Below the pieces are notes generated by a model, which saw only the letters and a program-made list of their open reading frames with translations, was not told where the DNA came from and did not search any database. A stretch of DNA of 42,732 bases from Chara braunii (lineage: Eukaryota; Streptophyta; Charophyceae; Charales; Characeae). Below, piece after piece: positions 29,946 to 40,888 of this stretch. Position 1 is the first letter of the stretch, and each line of letters opens with the position of its first letter. The translations under genes and the position numbers were made by a program. The stretch spans positions 478,804 to 521,535 of the forward strand of contig BFEA01000379.1 of NCBI GenBank assembly GCA_003427395.1, given 5' to 3'.

Positions 29946-30436
29946 ACAATTTCTTTGCCCACTGTGGTTGTTTTCATATTGGAGGTAGGGGGTGTGGGGG
30001 GTCAGGACAGCATAGATTCTGTGGGTGTGTGTCTCGCCCCCGGGCCTCATCAGGGCTTTGCTGATGTGGATTCGCCGGTATGTGCGTTGTTAGCTGCAAA
30101 CCTCCTCCTTGATAGTTACCTGCCATTGCTTATGCTTACCTAATGAGCTGTACTCTGCTTCCGTCAAGTAATGTTGTTGACGAAGGGCGGGTCATCTCAG
30201 GCCCTATGCTTGTCTAAAGCTTCTTCCTCCAACATGCGAAGCAGGAATAAAACGGGGTCCTAGTGTGGAAGAACTGGGCAACCCGAGAAAAATAGTGGGG
30301 GATCCGGCCTCTTCATAACTTTTTTACGCCTCTCCCGGGTCAGACCAAGGGAGCATTAGAGGAAGACAGATCAGCACCATCACAACACCCTTTCCCTACA
30401 ATCCAGCCTACTCCCCCACCCCTCCAGTCGCCCCCC
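29946..30436. other. LINE-B 5' region up to element B
   Basis: Short minus-strand frame from an ATG at 30126, otherwise no recognised coding. The last bases before element B are a C-rich stretch, so a target duplication cannot be checked because the other end of B is outside the window. Confidence 0.5.
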
Positions 30437-32798
30437 TGTGACACCCAACCTCAAGCCCAGTGCGACTTCCTGATCGGAGTGGGGTATGGGCCTGGAAGTG
30501 CGAAAATGGGTGTCCCAAGGATTTTTGGGAAAGTGGGGGAGTCTTAAGGGTATGAATGCAATTAGGCGAATAAGGGGCGCGTGCGCAAGGGACTCAAGGT
30601 CTGATGGGGCCCGGGCACTGTGGACGACGGTTTACGGGGAAATCCCTCCGTGGTGGAGGCGGTCCCGAAAAGTTAGGCCGTCGAGGGCCGCCACGTGGCG
30701 CAGGCCACCGCGTACTTGGATTGGGCCTTCGGAATTCCGGAGCTCTCGGTTCGCCACTACGTCGGCAATTCACACAAAACGTACTGGGCCAATAGGGGGC
30801 TATGACCGGCCACGGAACGATGCTAAGTTGATGATATGGGAGAAGAAGGCGGAAAGGAGGGAAGCTGGTGGTGACGACAACAAATCCCCGGTGGGTCAAG
30901 TAGTAGGTGTGGTCAGGGGAAGGGAAATCAGAACACCGAGGGTCGCTAGAGGTGGCGCAGTGGAATTCCCGCGGACATAGTCGATTCTCCGTGTGACAGG
31001 GGTATCGCAGCCTTATGAGTTCGTTTATCCAAGGGGTTAAATAATTCGGGTCGTAGGATGAGTCTGAGTTCCAAGATCGCGTCATGGTATCATCGTAGAT
31101 GGGACAATTCGGGTTGGGTTATCATCACCGCGCACGAGCACGTGCAGGACAGGCGAACTTAGTTGCGCCTCATCGTCCCCGTACGGGATGACGGTTCCGC
31201 CGCGAATCTTTTTAGGTGGGCGAATCGACGCACGGGAACGCGTGTAAGGGCGCGACTCAGATCGCGTTTACACGTGTTCTCGCGTGGCGTTTGCGGGGCC
31301 AGACTTCGGATCGTCTAATTGCTTCGGAAGTTTCGATTATGCAAGATGCAACCATATCACAACCCCATCGTGAGATAAGCAAAAACGAGAACAAAATCGC
31401 TACAGCTGCATCAGGTGTGGGCAAAGATTCGACACAAACAAAAAGCAAGGACAGGGATTCTCAGCAAAGAGATAGGCAGGCATAACATCCATACATCCAT
31501 ACAAATGTCATTCGACACCATACACATAATGCAATCGGGACAGACATCACAAGGACAAGTGTGAACAAAAACCCAAGCCCAGATATTCAGAAAGCCGAAA
31601 CGAAAAATAAGAACGGGCAAACCGCCCGGAGCCGCAATCAAAATGTATATACACAGATGAAGAGGGGGAAAAGACAAAGAAACAGCAAATCCGCGTCCAT
31701 CGACCTCAACTCTCTCCTCCTCTCTCTCTCTCTCTCTCTCCGATGCGGACAGTCCATCATCAGGCACCAACCCACGAAGTTGTCACCTCGCTTAGCCCTC
31801 CTGCACCCGTCGGATTCGCCCGTGCCCACAGTCCGTCGTGGCCCACGTCAATCCCGCACGTTCGGCACCAGCCCGTCGGGTCGCCCAACTCCTACTCTAC
31901 TCACCTCTTACTTCGCTCGTGTGCCGACCCTTCCTGATCGCGCAACACCGAGCTTCCAACAACGGGTTAAGAGAGCTGACTAATCGCGCAACCGAAATTT
32001 ATAGCGTGCATGCATGCGCGAAGAACACGGAATTACCAGGACTTAGAGTGGGGATTAGAGAGGGAGCGCTTGCGTTCTGCATGATCGGCCGCGGCGTGGG
32101 GGACGTAACCCTTCTCCACGCATCGATCCGAGCATGCAAACCGCGACTTACAAAAATTTCAGCAAAAGAAAGAGAGGGAGGGCGGGAGAGACGAAGTGCA
32201 AGAAGAAAGATTCAGCTACAATGAGCCCCACCCAAAATTACAGTTACACACACGATTAAGGGTGCCCACTAATCAGAATACCATTGCGGCCGCATGAAGA
32301 AGCGCATAGACAAAAGGCACCGCGCGGCAGGAAAAATCCTAATTACTGAATTCCTAAATTCCTATCTAATGCGAAAAAGCAAAAAACACAAATTCCAGAA
32401 GGAAAGTCCGAAATTCCGAGAGCCATCGGGGCTCGACAAAATTCAAAAAGGATCCAAAAGAAAATTCAAAAAGAACGAAGCAATTTTCCGCGCGATGTCC
32501 GCGCCCAAAAGATCGAAACCGAACGGAAAGAAACGACATCAACATTTATTAATCGCGGGCGCGTGCGGCGACGCACCAGACATCCATCCGACCAATCAAT
32601 CCACCGGCCGTCCCAAGACACACCCAGCTCCATGCCCAGCCATTCGAAAAAGAAGCGACGAAAAGGACGAAAAAGCGAGGACACTGATGCAATTCTCCAC
32701 CGATCCCGATCTCTCGTAATTGGCCCAATCTTCCCAGGTTAGGACCCCTCGTTGCAACCACGCAGAAAATTGCGCGTTACAGAAAGTGGTTCGTCACA
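30437..32798 (-). repeat. 3' LTR of element B
   Basis: 2362 bp, TGTGACGAACC at the 32798 end to GGGTGTCACA at the 30437 end on the minus strand. It includes a CT microsatellite (about 31715-31740) and 85 bp (31896-31980) missing from the other LTR. A diverged fragment of the same family sits at 800-1748. Confidence 0.93.
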
Positions 32799-33014
32799 TA
32801 TGTGACGCCCAGGGGGTTCCAATATTAGCAAGCTCCTGCTTGCTTGTTGACACGTGTCGATTTCTCTAATCGATCGACACGCAGAGCTCCTGCTTGCTTG
32901 GTCATCCACGTGGCAACATTGCTCTTCTACTAATTCCTCAGATTGGGCTGTCGACGATCCAAGGACGGGATCCTTCCCGTGCCGTCGCCGCGACACGCGT
33001 CCATTACCGCTGCA
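32799..33014 (-). other. Element B 3' noncoding segment
   Basis: Next to the LTR is the palindrome CGTCACA-TA-TGTGACG (32792-32807), then a GGAACCCCCTGG block and the hairpin AGCAAG/CTTGCT (about 32829-32846), repeated near 32890. Same order as in element A; no polypurine tract. Confidence 0.7.
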
Positions 33015-33691
33015 TCAGTAATTAACCGGAAGGGGGAAAGGAAGGCGATACTCGTATGAGGGAGGGCGAGGCGGCTCCATCGTAAGCTCAAGTATGAAGC
33101 GCCCGATCGCGGTAAGGTCGTAGGGAAGATCTTGAAAATGGACGACACGATGGAAACGGGGGAACCGTTGGCCGCTGCGGGGAAGGGAAGCAAGGTAGTC
33201 TACGTAAAGGGAGACGAGGGTTCGAAGGACGTCTGTGCGGAACCGATCATGGTCCTCGCACGCGGGAAAGGTCCCCGTGACGATGCAGTAAACCTCTATG
33301 TGGTTACGGCCTCGCCACGCGGCGCTAAGGAGTAGAACGTGGAGGGGGTAATTGGGGACGGCGCACTGAACGGAAGGGTGGGGGTGGCAATCAGTTCTAG
33401 GCGGGCAGAGTAGAAATGCCGGAAGGTGGCGATGGGGAAGGGATTATGGGGGAAGACGACGCGATGGAAATACTGATTGAAAGAGAGATAGCTAAGGGGA
33501 CGGTGGTATATGGATCGGGGACGAAGGGTGAAGCCCCTCATTGATACGTTGACGAATTGGGGGACGGGCGGAGGCGGAGGGGGACGGGGATCGGGATCGG
33601 GGTCGGCGCTGTGTCGTCGCGGCGCTCGAGGTTGTGGGGGCGAGGTCCCCATGTTCCGGCTTGGGCAGCTCGGGATCCTTGGAAGGATCAT
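33015..33691 (-). pseudogene. Element B accessory region X3
   Basis: Protein-like sequence over two frames. One runs to 33296 (RHFYSARLELIATPTLPF) and the other carries NYPLHVLLLSAAW, IEVYCIVTGTFPACEDHD and LVSLYVDYLASLP, ending at a TGA at 33015. The HVLLLSA/VYCIVTG part resembles the end of A's X3 (YHFLIFAV/HVVMTG). B extends about 70 codons further. The frame change near 33370 marks damage. Confidence 0.5.
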
Positions 33692-34440
33692 TCGATGCGG
33701 AGTCGATCGCCGGCCGCTTTCCCTCAGCGACCTCTTTCTTGCGCTGCGCGGCAGCCTCAGGGTCCTCCTCTCGTCGATCCGGTGCTGGCACCCACTCGAG
33801 CTCGTCGTCGTGCGTTGGATCCTGGTCGTCCCCGCTTTCCCCTTCTTTGTCGTCGCCTTCGTCCTCCTCTTCGCTTGTGCTCACTATAGGCTTCCTCCTC
33901 TTCTTCCGAAGTCTCCTCCTCTTCTTCTTCTTCTTCTGCTGCTGCTGCTTCGCGTTCTTCTTCCTCGTCCTCGGCCAATTGGGCCGCTGCTTCCCCGGCC
34001 CCTCTCCTCAATTCTCCTTCCGATTCTTCTTCTGCCTCTTCTTCTGCTCTCAGCGCCGCCCACTCGAACGTCGTTGGTTGCCGAAAGAAGAAGGGGTTAG
34101 TTAGGCTGTGTACGTCCAGGTATTCGCAGCAAGAGGGAAAACGGTCGTCCGCCCAGCGCTCCTCGATACAAGCCGACCACTGGAGGCTCAGGGCGAGAGT
34201 CCTTGAGAGGGTGTGTGGCACGGGCTCTTCGTCGCTCTGAGAGACGATGTCAAGGGGGAGTTCGTCGGCCAGTCGCGCGACCACGATCGTAAGTTCGCGC
34301 ACGATCTGTGATCGGTTTCCCTGATCCACTGCTCCAAAGACGAATCCCAGAAGGTCTCCCGCCACGTTGGTCCTCCACGCCTGAATGACGAGCAACTCCA
34401 AAGACTCTGACGCGGGCCTCCGATCGCCTTCCCACGTCTA
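33492..34440 (-). pseudogene. Element B accessory region X2
   Basis: Two overlapping frames. The first (34440-33757) begins ESLELLVIQAWRTNVAGDLL and runs to long Glu stretches from a GAA/GAG repeat and a basic cluster (GGRRRRQRRGKRGR). The second (33884-33492) is acidic then RSRSPSPSASARPP. The Glu repeat is the likely place of an indel. The acidic-then-basic layout parallels A's X2, but residue-level similarity is weak. No known domain. Confidence 0.5.
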
Positions 34441-34628
34441 GTTCAGATCCACCCGTAGTAGACAGAACGATAGCTCAACGAACTATGCACGCCACAACCT
34501 CCAACGATCCGGATCAACGATAGGTACTGCCAACGACTCCAGGCGGAAGGAGAGACGAGGATAGAGAGAGGATTGCCAGAAGATGGGGAAGAGAGAGGGA
34601 GGAGAAAACGTCGAGATCGGCGCACGGC

Positions 34629-35111
34629 TCATCTGCGCAGCTGGAAGGGAGCAATTTCTGGGAGGACGACAGGTGGCTCACGCAGCGTTGTGAGCAGCGT
34701 GTTGACCTCGATGCCATCGACAGGATAGCACTCGTTGTCGTGCCTTGTGAGCCGTCGATCCCAATCAGTGGCCAGATCACGACCCCACCGGTACAAGGTG
34801 CTTTTAATGGCGGCTTGCCGCGCCGGATCGAAGGCGGTGATGTCGCCTCTGAAGACTACAACGGTAGACACGTGGCTAATTCCCGGGGCCGCTCGCCGTT
34901 GGAACGCCGTTGCCTCGGCCAGCACCACCACCTGGGGATTGCTTGTGAGTCGGAACTCTGCCGCGTCGTACACACCCACAGTGCAGAAAAACTGCGCAAG
35001 GCGCATGAAGTCGGGGCTGATTCGCGGATGATGCACTTGGCGGATGGCTGAGATCTCTCCCCGTGGCATCAGCAACTGATCACTGAAAGCTCGCTCGATG
35101 GCGAAGCTCAT
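34629..35111 (-). CDS. Element B accessory frame X1
   Basis: Intact frame of about 160 codons beginning ATG at 35111 (MSFAIERAFSDQLL). The ATG overlaps the integrase TGA as ATGA, a classic reinitiation arrangement. It is the positional counterpart of A's X1, with shared pattern: an N-terminal amphipathic helix, a beta-rich middle, then FRGDITAFDPARQAAIKSTL (A: FIGDLTILPPPSQELARSF) and a RRLTRHDNE segment (A: HRFTAHETM). No membrane segment or known motif. It is one of the few unbroken frames in this element. Function unknown. Confidence 0.72.
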   Translation of the reverse strand: MSFAIERAFSDQLLMPRGEISAIRQVHHPRISPDFMRLAQFFCTVGVYDAAEFRLTSNPQVVVLAEATAFQRRAAPGISHVSTVVVFRGDITAFDPARQAAIKSTLYRWGRDLATDWDRRLTRHDNECYPVDGIEVNTLLTTLREPPVVLPEIAPFQLRR

Positions 35112-35463
35112 GGCGATGGCGGGGGTGATGGGGTGGCGGAGAGGGAGCAAGAAGGAGAGAGAGATGGCGGAGAGTCGGAGTCGTCGGCGGCGGCTTCCTC
35201 AGAATGAGAGACCGAGGGAGAAGGAGACGGAGCAGAGGGGAGGAGGCGAAGATAGGACACGTGGCGTGTGATCGGGCGGGCCGATCGACTGCCAAAGACT
35301 TCAGGGGCGAGACGCACGGTTTCCACGCCGTTGGGGCCGAGATCGATATCGCGATATCGCCCGAAGAATCGTGGCGCTAGCTTACCCCGGCGAGCTTATT
35401 TCCTCACCTGCACCACGTCCCCCAATTTGTACTCGAAACGCAAGCGACGCTATTGGTCCTTAA
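35108..35463 (-). pseudogene. pol (IN): Element B integrase C-terminus
   Basis: About 200 bp are missing relative to A between TNSV and FEYKLGD, with a frame change. YKLGDVVQVRK, a TAA, then KLAPRFFGRYRDID and GVETVRLAPEVF (SH3-like end of integrase) and a tail RSARPITRHVSYLRLL that matches A's SQARPLTRHAAALRPF. A Ser/Pro/acid-rich extension follows, with no chromodomain. Its stop TGA at 35110-35108 overlaps the ATG of X1. Confidence 0.82.
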
Positions 35464-36069
35464 TTAGAAGGGGCTTAGCCCCGTTGATTCGTGGGGCATT
35501 CCGCGATGGACCGCCAGGATGTGATCGACAATATCGGGCCAGGGCCTCGGATCCCGTGCCGCGATTTTTCGTCGCAATGCTGTCTTTATCACTCGGTTAG
35601 CGTTTTCGACCAGCCCATTGGATTGTGACATGTGAGATGCAGTGTTCCGTATGGCGACGCCATGTATGACCAGATTCTTTAACACTTCTCCCCTGAATTC
35701 AGCCCCGTTGTCGATCAGGATCTCTTCTGTATCCTGATGCATCCCGAGGAAACGGTTGACATATCGCGCGATTTTCGTGGCTTGCCACGTGCGACAAGGA
35801 TACGCTTCGATCCATTTCGAGAAATGGTCAACAAATACTAATAAGATTGAATATTCGCAGCTATTAGGGCCAGGGGGCACCACTACATCGGTAGTGTCCA
35901 TGCTCACTCTTTGAAATGGTCGTTCAACAACCGTGGGCACTATCGATCAGGGTGGCTGAACCGGCGCTTTATCAGTGGCGCAGACTTGACAGTTGGCGAC
36001 AATGTATTTCACATCGTCGCGGATATTGGACCAATACCACTCATTTTTGTCGATAGCGGACTTCGTGAT
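35464..36069 (-). pseudogene. pol (IN): Element B integrase zinc domain end and core
   Basis: Same frame as the PHD segment. NEWYWSNIRDDVKYIVANC-x-VC completes the HHCC domain; a TGA near 35945 follows, then the core with Asp in RVSMDTTD, Asp in ILIDNGAEFRGEV and Glu in NGLVENANR. The DDE triad is therefore intact here, unlike element A. It ends at a stop where A has Gln (PFQLRTN). Confidence 0.9.
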
Positions 36070-36714
36070 TCATACGGCCAAATGGGCCACAGTTTCCTCT
36101 TGGGCTGTCTTAACCCAGTCATACCGCATGAACGGGTGCGATACCACCATCCAAATCCTACTACCGTCCGTTTTCCGTTTTTCTAATCTTTCTTCTATAC
36201 ATCGATAATCTTGAGCCCTTTCGTTGGCCCTCCTCCGATCTTCCTTGGTGAAATCCTGGAGGGTGTTACCTACTAGGGTGGCAATTAAGGCAATATCAGT
36301 CCATACTTCGGCCCTTCTAAACTTCCGGGTATTTTCCAACCCTTCTGACGTGGCATTCAAAAAGCGAGCCTCGGTCGGAATCTTGTCGGTCCGGCATAAG
36401 GGGCACAACCACGGTTTACTATCGTTTCTGTATTGGATGCACGAGCTATGGGCTCGTGCGACACACTGTCGGCAATCTATCCGATCCGCATATCCCTCCC
36501 CGTTAGGACGCATGGAGATCAAATATACACGGGAGATAGCTTCACAAAAGTAACAAAATTTGTCAGGCGGGGAGAGGAAAGACGAAGAGGAAGGGGGAGA
36601 GAGGGGTAGTGGGATTACCTCCATCACCCATCGTCGCCGTTTTACTTCTTGCCATGTGGAAGAACTGCCACTTGTCCGTATTTCGGCTCGTTGGTCAAGT
36701 CCGGCTCTTTCCAC
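36070..36714 (-). pseudogene. pol (IN): Element B integrase N-terminus with PHD finger
   Basis: 214 codons. PHD-type finger: Cys54-x2-Cys57, Cys81-x2-Cys84, His89-x2-Cys92, Cys104-x2-Cys107, with W102-L-C104 before the last pair. Spacing matches element A almost exactly (x23 between the first two pairs in both). RTDKIPTEARF and FRRAEVWTDIALI follow, as in A. The integrase zinc domain begins (ETVAHLAV) and is cut by a TGA at 36070. An upstream Ser-rich leader is shared with A. An alternative start is MEVIPLPLSP (residue 31), which aligns with A's MEVSPEM. Confidence 0.92.
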
Positions 36715-37064
36715 GGTGTAATTTCCTTCCCCTTTGGTACCTTAGCAGTCCGATGCAAACGTGTCAGTCCGTCCGCGTTGCCGTGTCGCTCTGTCTTTCG
36801 ATGGACGATATCGAAGTCGTACTCTTGCAGTCGCACCGCCCAACGGCCAATCATGCCCGTGTAGTTGTTGAGCTTCTTTAATGCTAGCAGAGGCTCGTGA
36901 TCCGTCACGAGGCGAAACTTCTGTCCGTAGAGATACTGATGGAAGTGTTGGATCCCCCAGACTACCGTATAACACTCGCCTTGTGGTGCAGAGTCGTTTC
37001 GGCGTTCGTCTGGCACTGTGCGTGATGCGTACTCGATGACGTGTTCACGACCATCGTTCCCCTT
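36642..37064 (-). pseudogene. pol (RH): Element B RNase H
   Basis: Same frame as RT after one TAG. Motifs QGECYTVVWGIQHFHQYL, LVTDHEPLLAL, GRWAVRLQEYDFDI and GNADGLTRLH. Near the start the sequence is altered relative to A (ERRNDSAPQ in place of QANYEACK). The end overlaps the integrase frame by about 70 bases. Confidence 0.88.
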
Positions 37065-38110
37065 CTACGCTAGAATAGCGGAAATGGCTTCCGGTTGCCA
37101 GTCGGTGATGAGAATGAACTGCTTCGAGGGGTCCGGCCGAATCAAAATAGGGGCCGTCGCCAGAGCGTCCTTGAGGGTTGCAAAGGTCTGCTGGCACTCC
37201 GCGTCCCAGCTGAGAGGCTGGTCCTTCCGTAACAGATTCGTTAGTGGTCGTGCAATCGCGGCAAAACCCTTGATGAAGCGCCGGTAGTACGACGCCAGCC
37301 CCAAGAAGGCTCGAACCTGTGTCAGTGACGTGGGAACCGGGGCTTCTTTCACCGCCGCAACTTTTCTCGAATCCGGCCGCAATCCTCCACGTGTCATGAC
37401 GTAGCCCAAGAACGAAATTTCCGAGAGGAAAAATTCGCTCTTCTCGAGCGCAATCTTGAACCCAGCGTCTTTCAACGCGCCCAACGTCCATTCGATATGT
37501 TGCGCGTGCCCGTGATAGGTTTCCGAATAGACCAGGATATCGTCCATGTACACGATCATGCAAAAGTTAATCATCCCTTGCGTCAGCCGTGTCTTGTTGA
37601 CGAAATTATGGAACGTCATGTTCATCGCTCGCTGAAACGTGGCAGGCGCATTGCAAATTCCCATCGGACACCGAACCCACTGCCACGCGCCCTCAAACAA
37701 CACAAAGGCCGTTTTCGCCGATCTCCTTAACCAGAATGTGATGGAAACCATTCCGAATATCAAACTTGCTACAATAATTAGCACATCCAATCGCATCCAG
37801 CAAATCATCAATCCGGGGGAGGGGATACACATCTTTGATCGTGATCTCATTCAGCTTGCGATAATCAATGCAAATGCGAATCGCTCCGTTTTTCTTCGGT
37901 ACTAAGGTTTGCAATGAATCGGGGAGTGATTTCCTGTCTGAATTTCATGTTGGATTACTAACGACAAACCAATGTCAGTGTCTCACGCGCTCTGCATTTC
38001 GCTCCTTGATATTCCGTTAGAATGTCCGCAATTACCCGGTGGATTTCATCCGGCACGTACTGTGGAACATGTAGTTCGAAAAATTGGTCCCAGATCCGAA
38101 CGTCAATTTG
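37065..38110 (-). pseudogene. pol (RT): Element B reverse transcriptase
   Basis: N-terminal piece QYVPDEIHRVIADILTEYQ near 38060. A deletion of about 40 codons (relative to A) joins PIHCK to LVPKKNG near 37905. RT motifs: IDYRKLNEITIKDVYPLPRID, FSKFD-like CSKFDIRNGFHHI, a frameshift near 37735, then TAFVLFEGAWQWVRCPMG, IVYMDDILVYS, FLGYVMT and RAFLGLASYYRRFIKGF. All three catalytic Asp codons remain but in two frames. A TAG at 37065 separates it from RNase H. Confidence 0.92.
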
Positions 38111-38273
38111 TTTCGTGCTCGCCTGTTTTGCCAAGTCGGGTGGAGGCGCCGAGATGAATGAATGGTCCGATCGTCAGGAGAACACGGTGGCCATCATCTG
38201 GGCATCTTCTTCCCGGATTGCCACGTGTCCTTCCGGGGTAATCCCGTCACAAACATCCTGCCATGGCACTTCC

Positions 38274-39199
38274 TTAGTTGCGATCTTTATCCCTAGTCCG
38301 TCTGTTTTTGCTTCGAAACGCCCAGGGGGTTCCATAGAACATGCTTTCGCCCCCAGCTAAAGATGTTAATAAGGACTTGGGTAGATCCGTAATGTCACAG
38401 TAATGCTTCTTGTCCCTATACCGGGCGAGGAGAGGGGTGATTCCTTCGTACAGAGTTCGAGGGGGTTCCAAAGAGTCGACCATCCTCGAAATCTGCACGA
38501 GGGGCTCACCCAAGATCATCGCCCTGGTCCTTTGAACTTTTCGGCTGGTCAGTTGCATCGTTCTCGCTATCGTTTTAGGCGGCGGGTAGTAAACGCGTTG
38601 TCGTACCAATTTCAAGATCTCTGGATCTTCTTCGTCACTGCTTTCAGCATCATCTGTTGATGACTTTCCCTCTGCGGATTCATCCCAGGAGATCATGCGG
38701 AGAGCCCCTGCCATCATTGGCGAAACCCGCGGAACCGCGTTAATAGTAGTGCGAAGGGTCAATCGCATGGGCACAGCGTAGGGTTTTCCTCCTGTATTTC
38801 GGAGGACGATCGACCGTCGTTCGAAGTCCAGGTTTGCTCGTAACGCCACAAGAGCGGGAAGTCCGAAAAGAATGTCATACGTATTAACATCTAGTACTAC
38901 GACATCCCCAAGCGCGTGTACTTTTCCTAATCGGAAGGCGACATTGGTCATTCTCCCCACCGTTTTGATCTTTTCCTCATCTGCCGAAACAAGCTGATCT
39001 TTCTCAGTGAGCATGATCAGATCGTTTTTCCTACCTGCCCTTTCGACCACTCTCAGCGAAATAGCCAACACAGCTACTCTCGAATCTATAATTGCGATGT
39101 AGGGAATTCCCCAAATTTCAATATCACATTCTGCGGATTTCCACGGAATTGGTTTAATTTGCAGGAAATGGTCATCTTTTTGGATTAAACCGACCCGTA
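38274..39199 (-). pseudogene. pro: Element B protease and linker
   Basis: Starts RVGLIQKDD and PWKSAECDIEIWG, matching element A. At the retropepsin active site the motif reads IIDSRVAV (39086-39078), so the glycine of Asp-Ser-Gly is Arg and one residue is missing. Proteolysis is unlikely. VVLDVNTYDILFGLP and the linker block GEPLVQISRMVDSLEPP follow, with an acidic Ser-rich stretch (STDDAESSDEEDPE). Confidence 0.87.
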
Positions 39200-40224
39200 T
39201 CGGATCCGAAGTTCCTGTTGGGTTTTCTTCGGGCGCGGAGTCTTTTGCTGTTGTATTTGGTGTTCAGGCGAGGGCGACGGTTTGCTTTGCAATGTTGTGG
39301 CATTCGCTCGTTGGCTTGCTCGGAGATCGAGAGTAGATGAACGATCGGAAGGGGAATCCGATGGTCCAAGGCTCAGATGGTGTTTAATACATCGATCTCT
39401 CCTGTGACAAAGGTGGGTCCTCCCAACTCCATTTCTCCTAGAGACGATCGCCATTCCGCCACCTCTTTCGGTTCTGGCGCTGGTCTGATTGTTCCGATCA
39501 TTCCAAGCCCAGGATATCCCAGCGATACGTTCTGATCTAGCGGGATTAGCTCAGCGGCCTCTTCCGTGGTGGCCAGGGCACTTCCCCCACCCTCTACTTC
39601 TTCCATCAAGGCTCTGACTCGTCCCGGTCCGTTAGCGATGGGAGCCACAGCCATAGATGCGACCCCGATTCGCTGTTGTGGGGGTCGGTGGGGGCAATCA
39701 CGGGCTAGATGTCCTGGCTGATGACAGGCATAACAGACATTCAGATTGTTCGCAGCTCCCCCAAGAGCAGGGGCCGGGGCTAATCCTTGCTGCATCGGAG
39801 GGGCACGCACCGCAATGGGCCGCATATTCCTCATCATGGCCTCCAACCGAGCATTGTACTCTCGCTGCTCTTTTTTGCTTTCCTGGATTAAACTAATCAA
39901 TGTTTTGGTTAGTTCGAAAATGGCCGCTGATTCGTTCGATCGTACGGGAGCCTCAATCGTCGGCGGGGGTAACGTCCTGACGGGCGGGGGTATCATAGGA
40001 GAAAAGATGCTTGGAGTCTCACTTAGGATTACTCGTTTGGGGCCTATCTGTTCCATATAGGTGACAGGTCCCGATACAAATCCCATGTTTTCAAATTTGT
40101 TCTGCAAGGCAGCCAGCTCCGCTCTCGCTCGAGCGAGCTCGGTCGAATCTCCATCTCTAGGGTAGTCTTCTCCTTCCAGGAAGTTCGCCGCGAACTTCCG
40201 TTCCATTTCTTCCGCAACAGCCAT
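39172..40224 (-). pseudogene. gag: Element B gag zinc knuckle region
   Basis: Same frame as the capsid part. A coiled-coil-like stretch (ARARAELAALQNKFENM) and linker lead to the CCHC knuckle CYACHQPGHLARDC (residues 164-177). A stop at 39373 sits where element A has a coding codon (DVLNTI versus DVLDTLK); after it the frame goes on with ALDHRIPLPIVHLLSISEQA, matching element A's ALDLRIPVPIPYLLTISEAA. A frame change then precedes the protease. Confidence 0.85.
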
Positions 40225-40257
40225 AATTTGTTGTAGCGTATGAGTGATGGGGGGAAA

Positions 40258-40734
40258 TTACTTTCGCAACTTAGCCCTTATGGTTCGGCTGCGGAGTCCG
40301 TCAATGAACAGATCTCTCCCTACTTGCTCACCCCACTCAGTTTTTACGAACATCCTGTAGAACCGGTTTCGATATTCTGCAATGGATTCGAGGGGTTTTT
40401 GCACTCGGTCCTTGATCATGTACAGTGCTTGCTCAGGGTGAACATAATCAAATCGGTTCATAAAATCCCGTTCGAAGGTCGGGAGATCCACCCATACGTA
40501 GGTACTATACCAATGATGAGCGTCTCCTCCCATTCGAGCCGGAATGTTAATGTGTGCTTTGTGATCATCGTACTGCTGTGCTCTAAGCGTGGCCAGCCAT
40601 GCTCCTGCGAGATGGTGCGCCGGATCAAATAGACAGAGGTCTGGTGGCGTCATGGGAGCTCGTGCACGTGGGGCAGGTTGATTTGGTGGATTAGCATTTT
40701 GTTGCGGGACCGGGTTCTGCACATTGACAGCCAT
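40258..40734 (-). pseudogene. gag: Element B gag, capsid part
   Basis: 158 codons with the Retrotrans_gag pattern: LAGAWLATLRAQQY, DAHHWYSTYVW, FERDFMNRFDYVHPEQAL. Gln/Pro/Asn-rich leader. Ends at a TAA where element A continues, after RAKLRK, so it is a likely nonsense change; the frame goes on unchanged to the next segment. Confidence 0.87.
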
Positions 40735-40876
40735 ATTGGTTGCTTGTCGGTTAGCCGATCTGCTTCGGGTGACGATAGGGTCGCGTCCATGCGCGTTCCG
40801 AGGGCGAGGTCACCCACGGTTAGCCAGGTCGCCCAATTATCGTGCTATCAATCCTAAGACCCTAGCCACGTGTCGG

Positions 40877-40888
40877 GCTCCGATACCA
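40877..40888 (-). other. Primer-binding site of element B
   Basis: Minus-strand TGGTATCGGAGC directly follows the 5' LTR; one base differs from element A's TGGTATCAGAGC, so the primer is probably also initiator tRNA-Met. Confidence 0.85.

Larger units (their letters stand above)
25240..30126 (-). mobile_element. LINE-B, L1-type
   Basis: A second, distinct L1-type LINE with endonuclease, RT and zf-RVT in order. Most of it (about 25.3-29.3 kb) is markedly AT-richer than LINE-A and than its own endonuclease start. A possible ATG at 30126 gives a frame running into the endonuclease after an in-frame TGA near 29977. No clear ORF1 is visible before element B begins at 30437. The 3' UTR is probably 25240-25550. 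Confidence 0.87.

Noticed and set aside
30594-31085. 163-codon frame in element B LTR, repeated at 41035
   Set aside because: Its conservation is explained by the LTR duplication and the zero-divergence block; no protein features.
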